Below, piece after piece: positions 18,544 through 27,021 of a stretch of DNA of 31,002 nucleotides. This stretch comes from a virus: IMG/VR virus record IMGVR_UViG_3300030104_002831, positions 1-31,002 of that record. One strand, 5' to 3'. Each line of letters opens with the position of its first letter. Position 1 is the first letter of the stretch. A model generated the notes under the pieces. It was not told the DNA's origin, did not search any database, and worked only from the letters and a program-made list of their open reading frames with translations. Position numbers and translations under genes: made by a program.

Positions 18544-18580
18544 GTAGATTAGCGATCGCCCGAAGACGACCGCTTTCTAC
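18544..18580 (-). terminator. Long UUCG-loop hairpin
   Basis: On the minus strand a 10-bp stem (AGCGGTCGTC / GGCGATCGCT, with two G-U pairs) closes a C(UUCG)G tetraloop. An outer GTAGA/TCTAC stem extends it across a small internal loop. It sits between the 279-aa gene (stop at 18583-18585) and the 58-aa gene. The following bases are AATCTACTAAAAATATT without a long T tract, so it may be a weak terminator, an RNase processing or mRNA-stability element, or both. Confidence 0.65.
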
Positions 18581-18582
18581 GT

Positions 18583-19422
18583 TTATTTTAAGTGTTTTTC
18601 AATCGTTCTATAAACATCTACACCTTCGTCAGTTTTGAACCAAGCGGCTAAAGCTGAATAAGGATTTTCGTCAAACGGAACTGTCATTAGCTTTCTACCA
18701 GTACTTGTCCAACTGAAAGTTCTTTGATCTTGAGATAAGGTTATAACACCTTCTTCCGTCGCTTTAATACCAAAATTTCTAAGTATAACATTATCGTCTT
18801 TAGCGAGCTCTACGAACAGTTGAGGATTTCTCCTTGCTAGTAGTATCAAATCACGTTTGATCTCCTTAGAGCTCATCTTAGACGCAACAGAGCCCATTTG
18901 TACTCTTAAAATAGCTTCTGCGTGGTCAATATCCATGTGTTGTGCTAAGTTTAAGGCAGCTAATTCCCATTCTAAATAATCTAAAGTTTGTTCAGCTTCT
19001 ACTTCTGGTTTTACTTCATAGTAAAGATTATCTAATTTTGGATGATATATAGATAAGAACTTTTGTAAAATAACCTCTTCTCCAGGTACAAATAAATTAC
19101 CATTTCTAAACACTATATGTTCTCTATGTATATCACCTTTCATGTCCTCTACAAAAACAGTTGTTTGATTCTTACTGTATTGTATAGATCTTTGATAACC
19201 CGCCTCCTCATCAAACCAACGTAGATTTGAAGATGGTACAGAAAAACTAATAGGTTTATTTTTTCCTTTTAATTTGTACAATCTATCTTTTATAACCCAA
19301 CCTTCTTCTGAAGACGGGTCTTTTTTTATTTTTGGTTTTGGAGCCTCCATAACCACTGTTTCAACTTTTGGTTCTTCAACCTGTGGAGTTGATTCCACTT
19401 TTGTTTTTTTATTTTTTGCCAT
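18583..19422 (-). CDS. Conserved head-region protein
   Basis: 279 aa. A Lys/Glu/Pro-rich disordered N-terminus (1-35, VEEPKVETVVMEAPKPKIKK) precedes a globular part with SVPSSNLRWFDEEAGYQRSI, EHIVFRNGNLFVPGEE and a mostly helical C-terminal half (DYLEWELAALNLAQHMDIDH; SKEIKRDLILLARRNPQLFV; TSTGRKLMTVPFDENPYSAL). I recognise the whole pattern as recurrent next to capsid genes of marine phages but know no established function. It is the first gene after the capsid gene terminator, and is flanked on its other side by a second hairpin, so its mRNA level may be set apart from its neighbours. Head decoration, completion or an inner-core role are possible. Confidence 0.7.
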   Translation of the reverse strand: MAKNKKTKVESTPQVEEPKVETVVMEAPKPKIKKDPSSEEGWVIKDRLYKLKGKNKPISFSVPSSNLRWFDEEAGYQRSIQYSKNQTTVFVEDMKGDIHREHIVFRNGNLFVPGEEVILQKFLSIYHPKLDNLYYEVKPEVEAEQTLDYLEWELAALNLAQHMDIDHAEAILRVQMGSVASKMSSKEIKRDLILLARRNPQLFVELAKDDNVILRNFGIKATEEGVITLSQDQRTFSWTSTGRKLMTVPFDENPYSALAAWFKTDEGVDVYRTIEKHLK

Positions 19423-19440
19423 GATAATATATAATAAAAT

Positions 19441-19480
19441 TAATAAAATAAAGGGGTCGAGGCCGAAGCCCCGACTCCTT
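19441..19480 (-). terminator. Rho-independent terminator after the capsid gene
   Basis: Minus strand: AAGG, A, GTCG, G, GGC, loop TTCG, GCC, T, CGAC, C, CCTT. That is a 13-position stem with one A-C mismatch and one G-U pair, closed by a very stable C(UUCG)G tetraloop (19451-19480). It is followed by TATTTTATTA. It begins 11 bases after the capsid stop codon (19492-19494). The stem is a GC-rich island in an otherwise A/T-only gap. It should limit read-through from the highly expressed capsid gene into the connector/tail genes. Confidence 0.85.
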
Positions 19481-19491
19481 AATTAGTTATA

Positions 19492-20961
19492 CTAAGACTT
19501 TAATAACATAAAGTTATTTGCACCTTGAGTAATTAGACATCTTTCAGATAAATAGTGAACTTCCATCTTGTCAATTGAAGAAGTAATATTTCCTCCAACA
19601 GAACCAGTAGTCCATGTTTTTAATCGTCTGTCATCCATTTGTGAAGCTCTATAACGAACGTGTAAGAAAGGTCTCTTAAGATTCTTTCCTAAAACTTCGT
19701 CGTATACAGAAGTAACACCAGCAGGTACTAAAATACCTTCTAACTTGTTAGCATCTAATATACCTCCTCTCGTTCCTTTGTCGTTTAAGTATTTCCAATC
19801 AGTCTTGTAGAAATCGTAAGACGCACGTCTGAAACCAGAGAAACCTAAGTTTATTGCCATGTCTTCTTCGTTACCGAATACACCATAAGATGTACCACCA
19901 GTTCCATAAGAATTCATACCAGCTAACATATCATCAATAAGTAGAGAGTGACCTCTTCCTAAGAATAACATGTTTTCTTCAATAGCACCTTGGTTATCTA
20001 ATTCTTTAAGAATTAAATCAAAAGTTGCTAAGTTTTGAGCAGCAGTGTTTGTACCAACAATACCACCAGTCTCAACGTTACCTCTTGAAGATATAGCAGC
20101 TAGTAAACCTTCAGTACCAGCACCAGCAGCAAGAGCACCTTCAGCACCAGATGAACCAACAGCTTTTTCAGCTTCAATCATTGTCATCTCTAAGTAGTCA
20201 GTAAAACGAGTTCTTGTTTCACCTTCTGCTTTTAGATACCATAAGTAACCACCTACACCAGATTCTCCAGCTACTTCAACCCAACCAATTTGAGCAGTGT
20301 CAGAACCACTTACGTGATACTTGTCTTTCATAATAATTGGTTTGTTAGTAAAGCTTTTGAAAATAGGCTCGTTAGCTCCAGTACTATTAGTATCAGTACC
20401 TTTTAAGAATTCAGAACCATAAACAAACACGTTTACTGCTACAGTACCAGTACCAATACCAGCAGCTGCAAGAGTTGCGTGTGAGTAAGGTTTAGCTGTA
20501 ATTGTATGTGTAGTTGAAGAAGATCCTGTACCAGCAGATACAGCAGCTGTAACGTAACATCTAACTGTTTCAGCAGCAGAAGATACGATAACCGTATCGC
20601 CTATTCTAATACCGTGACCAGCTTCGTTAGCAGCGTCAACTGAATTTCCATCAGCATCTGTAAGGATATTGATAACGTCAGCAGCAGCCGTTGTACCACC
20701 ATAACTTAAGTGTAATCTACCTTGCTCAGACCAAACAACTTGGTCAGAAGTCATAGGCATCTCTGCACCTACTTGAGATAAGAAACCTGAAACTGTTCTG
20801 TTACCAAAAACTTCAGCTTCTTGCTCCATTAATTCAGGTAAGTATTGTTGCGCCCAACCAGCGGTTGCCTGCGCAGTAAAGTCGATATAATTCGACTGTA
20901 GTGTCATTTGTTGAACACTTGGGACGCTATTTAATAAGCCCCCCGGATTTGTAATTGCCAT
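19492..20961 (-). CDS. Major capsid protein
   Basis: 489 aa. It sits directly after the scaffold-like gene and before a strong terminator, the usual place of the major capsid gene. The N-terminus (SVQQMTLQSNYIDFTAQATA, then WAQQYLPELMEQEAEVFGN) and C-terminus (LHVRYRASQMDDRRLKTWTT) frame a long body. Residues about 85-190 form a Gly/Ala/Thr-rich beta segment that looks like an insertion domain. A helix FTDYLEMTMIEAEKAVGSSG (about 260) is consistent with the spine helix of the HK97 fold. Length near 490 matches capsid proteins of crAss-like phages. The start has an A/T-only leader (AAAATTATTACAAA). Codons are visibly more regular (GCA/GCT, ACA, CCA) than in neighbours, as expected for the most expressed gene. 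Confidence 0.85.
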   Translation of the reverse strand: MAITNPGGLLNSVPSVQQMTLQSNYIDFTAQATAGWAQQYLPELMEQEAEVFGNRTVSGFLSQVGAEMPMTSDQVVWSEQGRLHLSYGGTTAAADVINILTDADGNSVDAANEAGHGIRIGDTVIVSSAAETVRCYVTAAVSAGTGSSSTTHTITAKPYSHATLAAAGIGTGTVAVNVFVYGSEFLKGTDTNSTGANEPIFKSFTNKPIIMKDKYHVSGSDTAQIGWVEVAGESGVGGYLWYLKAEGETRTRFTDYLEMTMIEAEKAVGSSGAEGALAAGAGTEGLLAAISSRGNVETGGIVGTNTAAQNLATFDLILKELDNQGAIEENMLFLGRGHSLLIDDMLAGMNSYGTGGTSYGVFGNEEDMAINLGFSGFRRASYDFYKTDWKYLNDKGTRGGILDANKLEGILVPAGVTSVYDEVLGKNLKRPFLHVRYRASQMDDRRLKTWTTGSVGGNITSSIDKMEVHYLSERCLITQGANNFMLLKS

Positions 20962-20986
20962 TTTGTAATAATTTTAAATTGTTAAT

Positions 20987-22126
20987 TTACTTTCTTTTTT
21001 TAATTTTGAACTTGAAATCATCAACACTATCACCAAGAACTTTAAACGTCATGCCACCAGGATTTTTTTGATCACCTTCGTGTGATTGTCTTGGTTCCAT
21101 GTTTATGTTCTTAGAAGATTCTATACTATTTTTTAGTGCATCAGCTTTTCCTTGTTCATAAAAATGATTCGCTATAGCGTCAGCGTTAGAAGCAGTAAAT
21201 AAAGACTTGTGATATTCACCAGCGTTTGTAATTTCATTTTTTTCGTTCAAAAACTTTTTGACAAAATTATTTAAATCACTCTGCTGTTCCTTTACTGAAT
21301 CTACGTCATTAACGTTAAACCTAAATCTTTTATCACCAACGTTATATTCAAAACCTTTGAATTCGTTGTTAAAAACCTCATTGGTTTTTTCTTTGAAAAT
21401 TTTGGTTTGACTTTCGTTAACAACCGCTTGCTCTGCGGAATCCTTGTTGTATTTATTATAAAATTCAATCGCCTCTTTTTGAGCGTCTGTTAAACTAGCT
21501 CCCGCGTTAATCTCATCGTAATACTTGGACTTTAAGCCGTCCAGGTGCTTTCTAGCCTCGGCAACTTGCTCTTTTAAGGCTAGCTTTTTTCTTTTTACTT
21601 CTTTTTCGTCATCGACATCTGAGTCGTACGAAAATTTATCCTCCAACATAAATGAGATTTCCTCTACATCTAAATGTGGTTTTGTGTTTTGATAATATTC
21701 TTTTAATATAACGTCTACATCAACATCGTCATAATTTTTATTTAACCTAACATAATCCTCTAAACTACCACCTGTGTCATTTACAAAGTCCACTACTTTT
21801 TGAATGTTCTCTGGTAAATCAATTTTAGGTTTTACGGTTTCAAGTGGTACTTCTTTAGTGGCTTCTGGCTGAACCTTTATCTCTTCTAAAACAGCTGGTT
21901 TTTCTTTTACTTCAGCCACCTCTTCTTTTACCTCAGGTATTTCTACTTTAGTAACATCACTTTTTAGTGGAGCAGGAGGTTCAGCGCTCATGTCTACTTT
22001 TGAAATGTTATCTTTAGGTTGTTCAAATATTTTTTTTGCCTTCTTTTTTACCGTAAGTTTTTCTACTTTATTGTCAACTTGCGGTTGTTCAGCAACTTCT
22101 GTTACTGGTGTTTTGTTTTCTTCCAT
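20987..22126 (-). CDS. Scaffold-like capsid assembly protein
   Basis: 379 aa. The first 110 residues are Glu/Lys/Pro/Val-rich and disordered (EVPLETVKPKIDLP and similar). The centre is acidic and helical (DVDVDVILKEYYQNTKPHLD; KRKKLALKEQVAEARKHLDG). The last 20 residues end in a basic tail (KVLGDSVDDFKFKIKKRK). Composition, coiled-coil tendency and position between portal and major capsid genes are those of a scaffolding protein, whose basic C-terminus usually binds the capsid protein. There is no protease motif, so maturation cleavage, if any, must come from elsewhere. The start is preceded by AATTATTATTATATTATATT, with no Shine-Dalgarno sequence. Confidence 0.7.
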   Translation of the reverse strand: MEENKTPVTEVAEQPQVDNKVEKLTVKKKAKKIFEQPKDNISKVDMSAEPPAPLKSDVTKVEIPEVKEEVAEVKEKPAVLEEIKVQPEATKEVPLETVKPKIDLPENIQKVVDFVNDTGGSLEDYVRLNKNYDDVDVDVILKEYYQNTKPHLDVEEISFMLEDKFSYDSDVDDEKEVKRKKLALKEQVAEARKHLDGLKSKYYDEINAGASLTDAQKEAIEFYNKYNKDSAEQAVVNESQTKIFKEKTNEVFNNEFKGFEYNVGDKRFRFNVNDVDSVKEQQSDLNNFVKKFLNEKNEITNAGEYHKSLFTASNADAIANHFYEQGKADALKNSIESSKNINMEPRQSHEGDQKNPGGMTFKVLGDSVDDFKFKIKKRK

Positions 22127-22151
22127 AATATAATATAATAATAATTAATAA

Positions 22152-24527
22152 TTAGAACCCAAATATATCATCACTTGCTTTCTCAAAGTTTTTAGGTGCT
22201 CCGTTAGTATTTCTTTGTTCTATAAGTTCTGATTGTTGTGTTGCTTGGATCCTCGTTCTTTCGTCTTTACGATCTTCTTTTTCCTTTTCTTTATCACCAC
22301 CCTGTCCTAATTCAAGTTGCTTAAGCTGCATGTTAAACATAAACTCTTGCTCCATGATTTCCTTTTTTAACTGAGCTTCTTCTTGGGCTAGTCTAGATTT
22401 AAAACCAGCTTTTGCTTCTTCTAATTGTATAGAATGGTCTATATCCATTTTCTTTTTCTGCATCTCAGATTCAGCAGCGGCTTGCTGTGTCTCTATATTA
22501 GCCTGAGCTTGGGCTTGCATGTTTTGTTCTTGCATAGCTTGATCTCTTTGTAGCTTCTTTTGTCTTCTTATCTTTAAAACTTGATTAGCTAACTTTATAT
22601 TGTGAATGTCTCTTAAGTCTATAGCGTCTTCTAAATCTATAGATTGTTGTGCTAATGCTGCTTGAATATTATTTTCTAATATAGCTTTCTGTTCTTCGTC
22701 TGGCTGTAACTGTATAAATATTCCAAAATCATACAAATGTAGTTCAGTCATCTCCTCGAGAGTAGCTACATTGTGAGCTCCTATAGCTTGTATAAAAGCG
22801 CTTTTAGTTGGTGAATACTCTATAATATCAGATACTCTAAGTGATAAAGCGTTACAAACATCGGCTGTTAGGAATAGTCCAGATTGCAATATGTGTCTTG
22901 TTGCTGTGTTGCTATTTGCAGCGGCTAATTTTTGTACGCCTACTAAAGAATATTTATCAGGTGTTGTACCGTCAGAAGCTTCGTTTAATCCGGTTACATC
23001 TCTTATCATCTGTAAGTAGTAGTTGTATGTCTGTATTAAACTTTGTAATTTATTACCACCAGAACCAGCCTGTATTTCTTGTATAGGCATTTTACCTGGG
23101 TTTCCATCACCATCTTGAGTAAATGATCTACCTATAACAGAACCCGTTTGGAAGTACATATTTAAAGCTTCTTGTGGGTTATAGTTTGTGCCGTTACCTA
23201 AATCTATCTCAGCTAAACCATCAGCGTCTAAATAAACACCATCGGGCGTCATTCTAGACATAACTTGCTGTAATTTTAAGTGTGTTAACTGTATCATGTC
23301 AGCAAAACCGGTAATTCTTTTTACTAACGAATCTATTTTTCCGTTATACATTCTAGGAGCTACAATGCTGTAATTCATTTTAACTTTAGTGAAATCACTT
23401 TTAGGTCTCATCATATTTTCAGCTTTCTCCCATTTTATTAATTTATCAGTTCCTAATATTAAAGCGCCATCAAATAAACATTCTATTTGTCTATATAATT
23501 TCTCGTATTTACCTTCAGCTCCAGGAGGAGGATTAAAACCATCATCTTTAGGTATTGCTTTGTTAGCGCCTGTTCCAGTTTCTTTAACTTTGTAAACCTC
23601 GTTCATGTAGGTTTTATAGTTAAAGTATAATACTTGGACTTTGTTTTTATCTGAATCTTCATAATTTGTAGTTCTAGCGGCAAACGTATTGTTTTGCTCT
23701 ACTATCTCTTTTAAATCTTCATTTGATAAATGTGGAAATTCTTTTACTAACTCGTTAACAGGAATACTTTTTGTTTCACCAACGTAGTATACATCTTCAA
23801 AATAAGGAGAGTCTGTGTAAGAATAAACAAGGTTGGCTGGATCGACATAATCAACTGTAACGCCTTCAGAGGTATTAAATCCAGTTTTTACAGCGCCAAT
23901 ACCACAAACAACCAGGTCATAGTAAAATCTCTTTTTAGTTAATTCATAATTATTACCCTCTAATAATACTTTTAAAGCTTGTTCTTCGGCTAACTCTACA
24001 GATTGCTTGTAGCTAAGTTGCATGTGCAACGCTAACTCCTCTTCAGAGTCCGGTAACATTTCTTTTGGATTTGTGTTTAGTGGAATACCAAACGCTTGTT
24101 CTGAGAATTCGCTTAGAGTTTTTGTTCTCATATCGGCTAGCACCGACTCCATATATGCCGTTCTCTTGCTAACACCGTATGGATCTTGTGAGTAAGCTTT
24201 TATGTCATACATTCTTTCAGCTATACCATTTACAACGATATCTACGAATTTTGAGATAATTGGAACTGGTTTCCAATCTAAGTTTAGATAAGATAAATCA
24301 CCGTTTATAGATAATTCGTCTTTGTATTTTTGTATTGGTTGTTCTCCTCTAGCGTACAGTCTTAGGTTGTGAAAATTATTTTTGTGACCTGTGTACTTGT
24401 TCATACCACTAGTACTGTCAAACCATTCTTTTTCTATAGCTTTACCAACCTTTAAACCATATTCAAAGCTTATTTTTTCAACGTCACTAACGACTTGACT
24501 AGGAAAATTACTATTTGTATAAGCCAT
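22152..24527 (-). CDS. Portal protein
   Basis: 791 aa, the usual size of crAss-like and related podoviral portals and larger than T7-type ones. Diagnostic stretches: HNLRLYARGEQPIQKYKDEL (53-72), SYLNLDWKPVPIISKFVDIV continuing VNGIAERMY (79-107), and the later YSIVAPRMYNGKIDSLVKRI. The last 150 residues are a Gln/Glu/Lys-rich helical region (QDQAMQEQNMQ, MQKKKMDIDHSIQLEEAKAG) that likely forms the portal barrel or crown facing the packaged DNA. It lies 2 bases after the large terminase stop and upstream of the scaffold gene, the classical packaging/head order. Forms the dodecameric DNA entry vertex on which terminase docks. Confidence 0.85.
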   Translation of the reverse strand: MAYTNSNFPSQVVSDVEKISFEYGLKVGKAIEKEWFDSTSGMNKYTGHKNNFHNLRLYARGEQPIQKYKDELSINGDLSYLNLDWKPVPIISKFVDIVVNGIAERMYDIKAYSQDPYGVSKRTAYMESVLADMRTKTLSEFSEQAFGIPLNTNPKEMLPDSEEELALHMQLSYKQSVELAEEQALKVLLEGNNYELTKKRFYYDLVVCGIGAVKTGFNTSEGVTVDYVDPANLVYSYTDSPYFEDVYYVGETKSIPVNELVKEFPHLSNEDLKEIVEQNNTFAARTTNYEDSDKNKVQVLYFNYKTYMNEVYKVKETGTGANKAIPKDDGFNPPPGAEGKYEKLYRQIECLFDGALILGTDKLIKWEKAENMMRPKSDFTKVKMNYSIVAPRMYNGKIDSLVKRITGFADMIQLTHLKLQQVMSRMTPDGVYLDADGLAEIDLGNGTNYNPQEALNMYFQTGSVIGRSFTQDGDGNPGKMPIQEIQAGSGGNKLQSLIQTYNYYLQMIRDVTGLNEASDGTTPDKYSLVGVQKLAAANSNTATRHILQSGLFLTADVCNALSLRVSDIIEYSPTKSAFIQAIGAHNVATLEEMTELHLYDFGIFIQLQPDEEQKAILENNIQAALAQQSIDLEDAIDLRDIHNIKLANQVLKIRRQKKLQRDQAMQEQNMQAQAQANIETQQAAAESEMQKKKMDIDHSIQLEEAKAGFKSRLAQEEAQLKKEIMEQEFMFNMQLKQLELGQGGDKEKEKEDRKDERTRIQATQQSELIEQRNTNGAPKNFEKASDDIFGF

Positions 24528-24529
24528 AT

Positions 24530-26749
24530 TTATTTTTTAATTATTTTTGATGCTAAACCTTTATTTGAATACCTCGCTAAACTTATATTTAATGCGGGTT
24601 TTTCAATTTTTGCGTTTGGCGTATATAAATGCTTGTTGTTAGCCATAATAGCTAAACCAGAACTTATCGTTGCATCAAACTTTGTTCTTTTATTTATATC
24701 AAACCTTGCCCAATCATTTAGTAACGTGTTAAAAACAACTTTACCAATATTACCATCTGAGTTGTAACCTACATGATCTTGTATATACATTTCAATTGCG
24801 GCTGCGTGGGCTTGTTTAATATCTTCGCTAGAGTTAGGTATTCCACCTACCTCTTTCTCTGCAACAGATAACTTGTTCCATAATCTATCAGGTCTATTCA
24901 TACTAAACCCTCTATAACCTCTACGTCTTAAATAATACAAGAGACGAGGTTTATTGTTCTCTGCGAGTATAGGCATCCCATAAAATACTAAAGCCATTAG
25001 AACGTCCTCAAAGAATATCTCTGCTGTCGGGGGTCTATCTAAGTATTCACAGAAAAAAGTGTTAGAAGGAGCTTCTTCCATGCTAAATTTAGTTAAGCCG
25101 TGTAATGCTCCTTTAGAACCTCTACCATCTACGGTTCCTGATATATCGTAACTATCACAACCAAAAGCTCCTATATGCTCGTTACCTGGCCATCTAACAC
25201 CATTCTTAACAATACTGTTATTTTGAAGATGTTGAGGTGGGAACCAGTTAATTTTAAACCTACCTTTTGGATCTGGATAAAATATCACATTTGTATCTTT
25301 AACACCGTTAACCCATTGAAAGTTACCAGTTGAAATACCTAGCGACCTACCCATCTCTTCGTTGTAATCTATTTGTTCGTATATTTTAACTAAGTTAAAT
25401 ATACTACCTTTTGCTTCATCTCTAAAAGCATGTTCTGTCGTTCTTGGGAACTGGCGGTAAAACTCGTTTAAACCATCTTGATCGTTTTTTAAACCTTCAG
25501 CCTCGTTGTTCCAGTGTTCAATTATACCATAATCTATTAATTCACCATCTGGTCCGAGGACATCATTATCTGGGTTGTTAAATACTGGAATACCGTGTTC
25601 GTCAATAAATCCCTCGTAGTTCCACTCCATTGGGATAAAAAGAGAATATAAACCAGATTTTGTTTGTCCATTTCTGTTTCTTTGAGTAACGTCTGAAGCA
25701 TTATATAGTTTTTTAAAATTATCCCCACCTTTATCTAAAGCATTAGATGTTGATCCCATCATACACTTACCAACTATTCTACTACCTAACCGTAAACATG
25801 TTTTTGTAACCCTCCAGTTATTTAATATATTATCAGGCCTCTCCCATTTACCACTCTCATCGTGTACTAGTAACGCTAATTTTTCACCGTCATAACTATT
25901 ATCACCTGTATTCTTCCAATCAATCGTAGTGTCCAAACCCTTAATGTCCTCAAGCTTTTCGTTTGCTGTAATCTTTTTTCTTGTAAACTTACTAGCAGGT
26001 ACTCTATAAGCAAGTTCGGATTTAGGCCGATCCATACCATCTTGGATAGGTTTAAAAAAGAATGGATAATTAATTGATATAGGAACAACTTTGTCTGTAA
26101 ACATTTTCTTAGCATCAGCACCTGATTTAGATAGTATACCATATCTACTATCACTTGCAAGTGTGGCTAAATTAACTGTTTCGGCAGAACTCATGAAAGA
26201 AAACCCAGATCGTCTGTTTTTCAAGTAACACATTCCATAACACCTCTTGTCTGCCTTGCAGGCCTCCCAAAATATAAAGAACAATCTATTTGCCTCTCTA
26301 AAATCAGGTGCACCAACATCAATCTTACTCCATTGTAAGTACATGTAGTGCGTTCCCACTATGTAAGTTGGTTTACCATTATTCATAAACCAAAAACCTT
26401 CATCTCTCCTTTTGAACTCTTCATCAATATAATCAAACCATTGCTCTTTTTGTTCGTCAGGATAATTTCTCCAATCGAATATGTTTTTTAGACGTTCTAG
26501 TTCTTTAGGTTGTTCTATTTTTTGCCACTTGTTTTTGGGGTGCACGTACACGTTTTTCGGTTCCAATGGCAACCCAATTCGCAAATTTTGAATCTCCACC
26601 ACTTGTCCAATTTTTCCAGTTTTAGAGATAACCACAATGTCATGTTCTTTATCATATCCATATTTCCATTTTTTACCCTTATTAAGCCTACTAATAGTAG
26701 TCTTCTTGATAGGTTCTATTATTTTAACTAATGTTTGTTCGTACTTCAT
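24530..26749 (-). CDS. terL: Large terminase subunit
   Basis: 739 aa ATPase-nuclease that packages the genome into the prohead. N-terminal DEGFWFMNNGKPTYIVGTHY (116-135) and REANRLFFIFWEACKADKRC (151-170) are typical of large terminases of crAss-like phages. The ATPase has a deviant Walker A LKNRRSGFSF (176-185) without GK(S/T), Walker B LLVHDE (293-298) and a GSTS coupling motif (332-335). The RNase-H-like nuclease shows GCDSYD (530-535, Asp532), the AEIFFEDV acidic motif (576-583) and the third acidic patch near ARFDINKRTKFD (681-692). The start overlaps the stop of the 91-aa gene by 4 bases (ATGA), indicating translational coupling. The portal gene follows after 2 bases. Confidence 0.92.
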   Translation of the reverse strand: MKYEQTLVKIIEPIKKTTISRLNKGKKWKYGYDKEHDIVVISKTGKIGQVVEIQNLRIGLPLEPKNVYVHPKNKWQKIEQPKELERLKNIFDWRNYPDEQKEQWFDYIDEEFKRRDEGFWFMNNGKPTYIVGTHYMYLQWSKIDVGAPDFREANRLFFIFWEACKADKRCYGMCYLKNRRSGFSFMSSAETVNLATLASDSRYGILSKSGADAKKMFTDKVVPISINYPFFFKPIQDGMDRPKSELAYRVPASKFTRKKITANEKLEDIKGLDTTIDWKNTGDNSYDGEKLALLVHDESGKWERPDNILNNWRVTKTCLRLGSRIVGKCMMGSTSNALDKGGDNFKKLYNASDVTQRNRNGQTKSGLYSLFIPMEWNYEGFIDEHGIPVFNNPDNDVLGPDGELIDYGIIEHWNNEAEGLKNDQDGLNEFYRQFPRTTEHAFRDEAKGSIFNLVKIYEQIDYNEEMGRSLGISTGNFQWVNGVKDTNVIFYPDPKGRFKINWFPPQHLQNNSIVKNGVRWPGNEHIGAFGCDSYDISGTVDGRGSKGALHGLTKFSMEEAPSNTFFCEYLDRPPTAEIFFEDVLMALVFYGMPILAENNKPRLLYYLRRRGYRGFSMNRPDRLWNKLSVAEKEVGGIPNSSEDIKQAHAAAIEMYIQDHVGYNSDGNIGKVVFNTLLNDWARFDINKRTKFDATISSGLAIMANNKHLYTPNAKIEKPALNISLARYSNKGLASKIIKK

Positions 26750-27021
26750 CTCGATCTACCTTCTGCGAATCCTTTGAAAGTAGTTTCTTTTTTCTCTTCA
26801 GGTGCTTTACCCTTAAGTAAGTTCTCTTCCTCTTGTATTCTGTTGAGTATTTCAAATGCGTCAAATATTGCTAGCTTTTTAGTAGCTGCCGCATTTTTTA
26901 GTCTATCTGCTGATATATCATCGTCTGAATCTACAATAGGTTCTTTAGCGACTTTAATCAACTCTTCAACTGCTCTCTGCCCAGCTTGGATTATATTCTT
27001 CTTCGTTTCCTTGATATTCAT
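26746..27021 (-). CDS. Putative small terminase subunit
   Basis: 91 aa, helical, with a conserved-looking core DRLKNAAATKKLAIFDAFEI (39-58) and LNRIQEEENLLKG. It lies immediately upstream of the large terminase and overlaps it by 4 bases, the usual position of the small subunit, which recognises the phage DNA. I recognise this core from the same position in other marine phages but have no functional proof. No clear helix-turn-helix is visible. Its only Met is the first residue, so the start is fixed unless a non-ATG codon is used. That makes its first 56 bases overlap the end of the GroES-like gene in another frame. Confidence 0.5.
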   Translation of the reverse strand: MNIKETKKNIIQAGQRAVEELIKVAKEPIVDSDDDISADRLKNAAATKKLAIFDAFEILNRIQEEENLLKGKAPEEKKETTFKGFAEGRSR

